Origin: Planococcus citreus
Lineage (GTDB): Bacteria > Bacillota > Bacilli > Bacillales_A > Planococcaceae
NCBI RefSeq assembly: GCF_003664125.1
Contig: NZ_RCCP01000001.1
Coordinates: 1,054,001 to 1,118,000 of the forward strand
Length of the DNA stretch: 64,000 bases
Direction of reading: 5' to 3'
A program made the position numbers and the translations under genes. The stretch's first letter is position 1; the number at the start of each line of letters is the position of its first letter. This document shows positions 60,864 through 64,000 of the stretch, piece after piece. The notes beneath the pieces are model-generated. The model was not told where the DNA came from and made no database searches. It worked only from the letters and a program-made list of their open reading frames with translations.

Positions 60864-61726
60864 TATTTCTCGAATACTTCGTGCAAGATCTTATCTGCAC
60901 TGTTATTGATCAGGTTTTTGTGGATGCAGCTATTCGGCTTTTTGTGGAGCACTTTCGAAAATGACTGGGCATGTTCAGCTTCTCCGATGACGTGGATTTC
61001 TTCCCAGCGCCGCTCTTTTTTCAGCTTCTCGATTTTCGAGCCCATGTCTTTATAGAAGCGGTCCAAGTTTTCTTTCAGGCGATGGTCCAGTTCGTCGGTC
61101 GGGCTTCCGCCGCCGCTGCCTCCGATGACTGGGCTGTTTCCGCCGGCAGCACCGCCGCCAGTCGACCCGGCGCCGCTGCGCCCTTGAATGCGCCCTGAGC
61201 TTCTGACACCTTTTTGTTCTGTCCATACTTCCAGGCCTGCGTCGAATTCATAGTAGACTTCTTCATTGACGATGCCGACAGAAGTATCGAGCACGCGGAT
61301 GCCTTTAAAGCTCGGCAGCACAACGCCCGCATATGGATACGCTTTGTAGATATAGCGCAATTGGTCAAGCGCTGGTTTATTTTCCCATTGAAAATCGGTT
61401 TTGACGGAAATCTGCAAATGCTTCACCCAAAACAAATCGTCTTGAGTCGAAGCAAAAATAACGACACCCTTCTGGAGGTCGCCTTGATTATCCGTTATTT
61501 CCTTTTCCACTTTTTTTCGCAATGCCTTGTAGGCTTTCAACTCTTCTTCATCTTTTGAGGCGGTCAAGTATTCGTCGAGGCGCTTCAGCCCATTCTTCAG
61601 CTGGATCTTCCAGGCCCCGTTCTGCGCTTCACGGTCTGCAGGATTCGTATTGAGGTAGACACTCAGCACACAGCGGTTTTCACATTCGAATTGTTTCAGT
61701 TCTTGGATTTCGTCGTATAATGTCAT
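60863..61726 (-). CDS. VLRF1-family aeRF1-type release-factor-like protein
   Basis: 287-aa protein of the bacterial VLRF1 family (archaeo-eukaryotic release factor 1-like). YDEIQELKQFECENRCVLSVYL at its start (shown in part) and the central segment YAGVVLPSFKGIRVLD fit the fold. A glycine/serine-rich flexible loop occurs at about residues 180-212, in the place where eRF1 holds its GGQ peptidyl-tRNA hydrolysis motif, followed by a basic C-terminal helix (KIEKLKKERRWEEIHVIGEA). A role in ribosome rescue or quality control is inferred from the family. Confidence 0.68.
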   Translation of the reverse strand: MTLYDEIQELKQFECENRCVLSVYLNTNPADREAQNGAWKIQLKNGLKRLDEYLTASKDEEELKAYKALRKKVEKEITDNQGDLQKGVVIFASTQDDLFWVKHLQISVKTDFQWENKPALDQLRYIYKAYPYAGVVLPSFKGIRVLDTSVGIVNEEVYYEFDAGLEVWTEQKGVRSSGRIQGRSGAGSTGGGAAGGNSPVIGGSGGGSPTDELDHRLKENLDRFYKDMGSKIEKLKKERRWEEIHVIGEAEHAQSFSKVLHKKPNSCIHKNLINNSADKILHEVFEK

Positions 61727-61823
61727 TCACCCATCATCCTCCTTTAATCCTTACTTGTTATCTGAATACCCCAACCGCCCCTACTTAAACGGCAGCCAGC
61801 TTTTTCTTTTTCAATATTCCAAC

Positions 61824-61849
61824 GTTTAAATTTTCCAGACTGTGGTAAA
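61824..61849 (+). promoter_or_regulatory. SigB-like promoter ahead of DUF3243 gene
   Basis: GTTTAA at 61824-61829 and GGTAAA at 61844-61849 are 14 bases apart, near the SigB consensus, 40 bases before the start codon. Confidence 0.5.
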
Positions 61850-61889
61850 CACTAACTAGCAACAAAAAATGACGAGGAGTGAATTATAC

Positions 61890-62201
61890 ATGGAAAACGT
61901 TGATAAAAAAGTAGAAGAAAAATTGAGCAATACGGACAATAAAAAGAAAGAACAGATTTTGGCTGAATTCTCGACTTTCATCGATTATTTAGGCGACAAA
62001 GTAGCGATGGGCGAGAAAATGGGCTTAAGCGAAGAGCGCATCGCGCAGCTAGCATCTAAAGTAGCTGACTATCTTTCGAAAAAAGAAGATCCGAAAAATA
62101 GCGAAGAGTATCTATTGCAGCGCTTATGGCAAGTAGGCGATAAAGAAGAGCAGCACATGCTTGCACATATGCTAGTCAAATTAGCAAAAGAACAAAACTG
62201 A
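61890..62201 (+). CDS. DUF3243 family protein
   Basis: 103-aa charged helical protein. SYLGDKV-like FIDYLGDKVAMGEKMGLSEE and DYLSKKEDPKNSEEYLLQRLW match the DUF3243 (YmfJ) family of Bacillales, which has no known function. The ATG at 61890 follows GAGGAGTG. A SigB-like promoter is upstream, consistent with a stress protein. Confidence 0.8.
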   Translation: MENVDKKVEEKLSNTDNKKKEQILAEFSTFIDYLGDKVAMGEKMGLSEERIAQLASKVADYLSKKEDPKNSEEYLLQRLWQVGDKEEQHMLAHMLVKLAKEQN

Positions 62202-62206
62202 TCACG

Positions 62207-62241
62207 CAAAAAGCCTGAGCTTAACCGCTCAGGCTTTTTTT
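62207..62241. terminator. Bidirectional terminator
   Basis: AAAAAGCCTGAGC and GCTCAGGCTTTTT pair around TTAACC, ending two convergent genes. Confidence 0.85.
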
Positions 62242-63514
62242 ATGTGTTCGCAACCGCTCTTTTTTCATATAAATGGAACATCCATAGATAAACGAAGCCG
62301 CTCAATACCGCAAATGTACCGAGGATGATAAAGGTCCAGCCGAACCCAAACCAAGCGGTCATCGGGATCGAAATCGGCGCAATCATCCGCCCGATTGTAT
62401 AGCGCAGGCTCGCCGCAGCGAAATACTGGCCGCGCATCGATTCGGGGGCTAGTTTAGAAATGAAGCTTTGCTGCAGCCCCACAATCATCAATTCAGCGAA
62501 TGTGAAGACCGCCATCGCCACGAAGAATATCCAAAACCACGAAGTCATCGGGAAAATCGCCATCGATAAGCCGAACAACATGGCCGAGAAGAAGAACACC
62601 CACTTCTCTGGGAACTTGGTCATCCACCTTGTGATGACAACTGTCAGAAGTGCCACAATCAAGCCATTTTCCGCAAGCAATATGCCGAAAGAAGTTTCTC
62701 CGGTCACGGACCATTCACGCCCCAGAAAATCGAGAATCGTTTGGCGGTCGATCGTCTCCTTCAAATAAACCGGAATGACAAGATCCAACTGCATGAAGGT
62801 CTGCGCCCCCAAAACACCAGCAACGACAAATAGCAAAAAGACACGGTCTTTCAAGATGATGCCGTAATCTTTCACTTGCGAAAGCACTGCCCCTCTCCAG
62901 CCAGTCGCATCCCCCTCTTTCCATTTTTCCATCACTGCAGCCGATAAGGTTTCTTCCGTGTAGAGGCGCAATAATAGCCCGAGCAGCATCGAAATGACGG
63001 CCACTGCCAGCAGCAATTCGAAACGGTAAGAGAAGAACAGCACGGCGCCGAATAGGGGACCGATAACGACGGCAATATTCAAAGTCGTGTAAAAGACCGC
63101 GAATACATCGCTCCGGTATTTTTCCGGAATGACGTCTGCAATCATCGCCTGGCTCGCTGGCCAGTACAAGGAGCCGCACATGCCGGCCAGCGTGAACGCT
63201 ACGAAACTGAGTTCCGGGGAACTGAGCCACGGCGAGTTTGCCATAGCGAACAGCAAGAACGCAAAACCTTGTGCCACAGCAGCGGACACGAGCATTCGCT
63301 TGCGCCCGAAACGGTCAGCAAAATAGCCGCCAAATAAATTGGCAGCTACGGAAAACATTTGGGAGACGATCAGCAAAAGACCCGCCAGCCCTTTCCCGAA
63401 CTCTTCCGCGAAATAAATCGCCAAGAATGGGAACACCATCCAAAAACTTGTATTCATGAAAAACTCGCCTACCAGCCGGACTTTCAGGCTGCGGTTCCAA
63501 TCCCTGATCTTCAT
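62240..63514 (-). CDS. MFS transporter
   Basis: 424-aa major facilitator protein with twelve helices. Motif A is GGYFADRFGRKRMLVSAA between helices 2 and 3. A cytoplasmic loop of about 30 residues separates the halves (SAAVMEKWKEGDATGWRGAV). It is of the drug-efflux or sugar-type MFS; substrate unknown. The stop lies in the terminator shared with the DUF3243 gene. Confidence 0.85.
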   Translation of the reverse strand: MKIRDWNRSLKVRLVGEFFMNTSFWMVFPFLAIYFAEEFGKGLAGLLLIVSQMFSVAANLFGGYFADRFGRKRMLVSAAVAQGFAFLLFAMANSPWLSSPELSFVAFTLAGMCGSLYWPASQAMIADVIPEKYRSDVFAVFYTTLNIAVVIGPLFGAVLFFSYRFELLLAVAVISMLLGLLLRLYTEETLSAAVMEKWKEGDATGWRGAVLSQVKDYGIILKDRVFLLFVVAGVLGAQTFMQLDLVIPVYLKETIDRQTILDFLGREWSVTGETSFGILLAENGLIVALLTVVITRWMTKFPEKWVFFFSAMLFGLSMAIFPMTSWFWIFFVAMAVFTFAELMIVGLQQSFISKLAPESMRGQYFAAASLRYTIGRMIAPISIPMTAWFGFGWTFIILGTFAVLSGFVYLWMFHLYEKRAVANT

Positions 63515-63545
63515 CTATAATGCCTCGCTTCTGCGTCTGTTTTTC

Positions 63546-64000
63546 TTATGCCAGTTCGAGCAATTGATATTGCAGGCAAATTTCCAGTAGAAACTCTTTA
63601 TGTTCTTTGGCAAACTGGATGCCGATTTTCTCGTCGTCCAAATCCGTTATACGGCCATTTCCGAAGACGCGGTGGCATATATTCGCCCCCACCCGCAATT
63701 CCTCAACAGAACGGACTGCATCGGGATTATCCGGTACAGTAATTTTTGCTTTCGGCGCTTTTGGCGAAGACGGTTTGGCGACTGCCGCCTGCTTCATTTT
63801 CGGCAAGGCGATGCGCCGCACTTCTTCCACGAAACGCGATTCCTTGTCGTAACTGAGCAATTCCAGATGGCGTTTCGCCCGTGTCATGCCAACATAGAAC
63901 AAGCGCCTTGCTTCCTCCAGCAAAGCAGGATCATCGGCGTCTTCTTCTGTTGGCACAATCCCTTCCACCAAATCGATCAAATAGACCCGGTCAAACTCCA
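63546..64000 (-). CDS. UvrD-type helicase, C-terminal fragment
   Basis: The 3' end of a superfamily 1A DNA helicase, cut by the right edge of the window. The frame is open to 64000 and begins EFDRVYLIDLVEGIVPTEED. EEARRLFYVGMTRAKRHLEL is the motif VI with the arginine finger, and a C-terminal segment with HRVFGNGRITDLDDEKIGIQ is the PcrA/UvrD-like RNA-polymerase-interacting tail. The middle is rich in Lys and Pro. Confidence 0.88.
   Translation of the reverse strand, partial: EFDRVYLIDLVEGIVPTEEDADDPALLEEARRLFYVGMTRAKRHLELLSYDKESRFVEEVRRIALPKMKQAAVAKPSSPKAPKAKITVPDNPDAVRSVEELRVGANICHRVFGNGRITDLDDEKIGIQFAKEHKEFLLEICLQYQLLELA

Noticed and set aside
1..64000. CRISPR array, tRNA or rRNA genes
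   Set aside because: No regularly spaced short repeats, cloverleaf sequences or rRNA motifs were seen; the four-copy repeat is too long and too widely spaced for CRISPR.

Overview
The window reads as chromosomal DNA of a low- to mid-GC Gram-positive bacterium, most likely a member of the Planococcaceae (Planococcus-like). This is inferred from Bacillus-type ribosome binding sites, SAM and TPP riboswitches with intrinsic terminators, CcpA-type cre sites, SigB-like promoters, and a gene set (lipM, nsrR/hmp, lysine 6-dehydrogenase, AlaX, DUF3243, VLRF1) that resembles Bacillales. I see no tRNA, rRNA, CRISPR array, insertion sequence with a transposase, or prophage. Most of the window is ordinary chromosomal housekeeping and metabolic content, with about 60 genes.

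Layout. 1-1028 holds the tail of a truncated gene and then about 900 bp without genes, carrying two copies of a structured repeat and one unrelated large inverted repeat. 1029-4536 (minus): a PLD-type phosphodiesterase, an orphan ECF-like sigma factor and a CNNM/HlyC-type membrane protein. 4687-8799 (plus): M20 dipeptidase, PlsY, DegV, DUF2804. 8859-10603 (minus): tryptophan 2,3-dioxygenase, a frameshifted glycerophosphodiester phosphodiesterase and a coupled 54-aa membrane protein. 10750-17000: YusW-type lipoprotein, double GNAT protein, a heterodimeric ABC exporter with one degenerate ATP site, EamA transporter. 17201-19207: PAS-PAS-GGDEF-EAL protein with a degenerate GGDEF site. 19310-19810: two more copies of the structured repeat. 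19879-26885: split ThrE-type exporter, Zn-alcohol dehydrogenase, anchored beta-propeller protein, AlaX, lipid kinase.

26991-30860 is a lysine catabolic operon (aldehyde dehydrogenase, lysine 6-dehydrogenase, acyl-CoA dehydrogenase) with a cre site just ahead of the first start codon. It is divergent from a MerR/TipAS regulator that overlaps a 42-aa zinc-ribbon microprotein. 32033-34758: TrhO, a D-2-hydroxyacid dehydrogenase and DedA. 34888-38967 is a monocarboxylate uptake and activation operon (small membrane subunit, sodium:solute symporter, Yip1 protein, acyl-CoA synthetase) with a cre site and a palindromic operator. 39417-44775: TM-helix channel-like protein, a response regulator/histidine kinase pair with a small membrane protein between them, and an EamA transporter.

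45421-52249 is a methionine region. metY-metX (minus) and metN-metI-metQ-M20 peptidase (plus) diverge from a shared 650-bp region that holds two back-to-back SAM riboswitches, each with its own sigma-A promoter and terminator. PepT follows. 53651-56166: a lipoprotein, then lipM-lipA. That pair is preceded by a complete TPP riboswitch with a readable terminator/antiterminator switch, so lipoate biosynthesis appears to be under thiamine pyrophosphate control; this is the most interesting regulatory observation in the window. 56318-62201 is a stress region: RsbR-like STAS protein, a small hydrophilic protein and a DUF3243 protein with SigB-like promoters, YdaG-type protein, NsrR/Hmp pair with operator, FhuF-like protein and VLRF1. 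The window ends with an MFS transporter and the 3' end of a UvrD-type helicase.

The strongest candidate for something undescribed at the sequence level is the repeat found four times (256-425, 503-672, 19320-19582, 19626-19807). Its conserved blocks can fold, and the stem sequences change in a compensatory way between copies.
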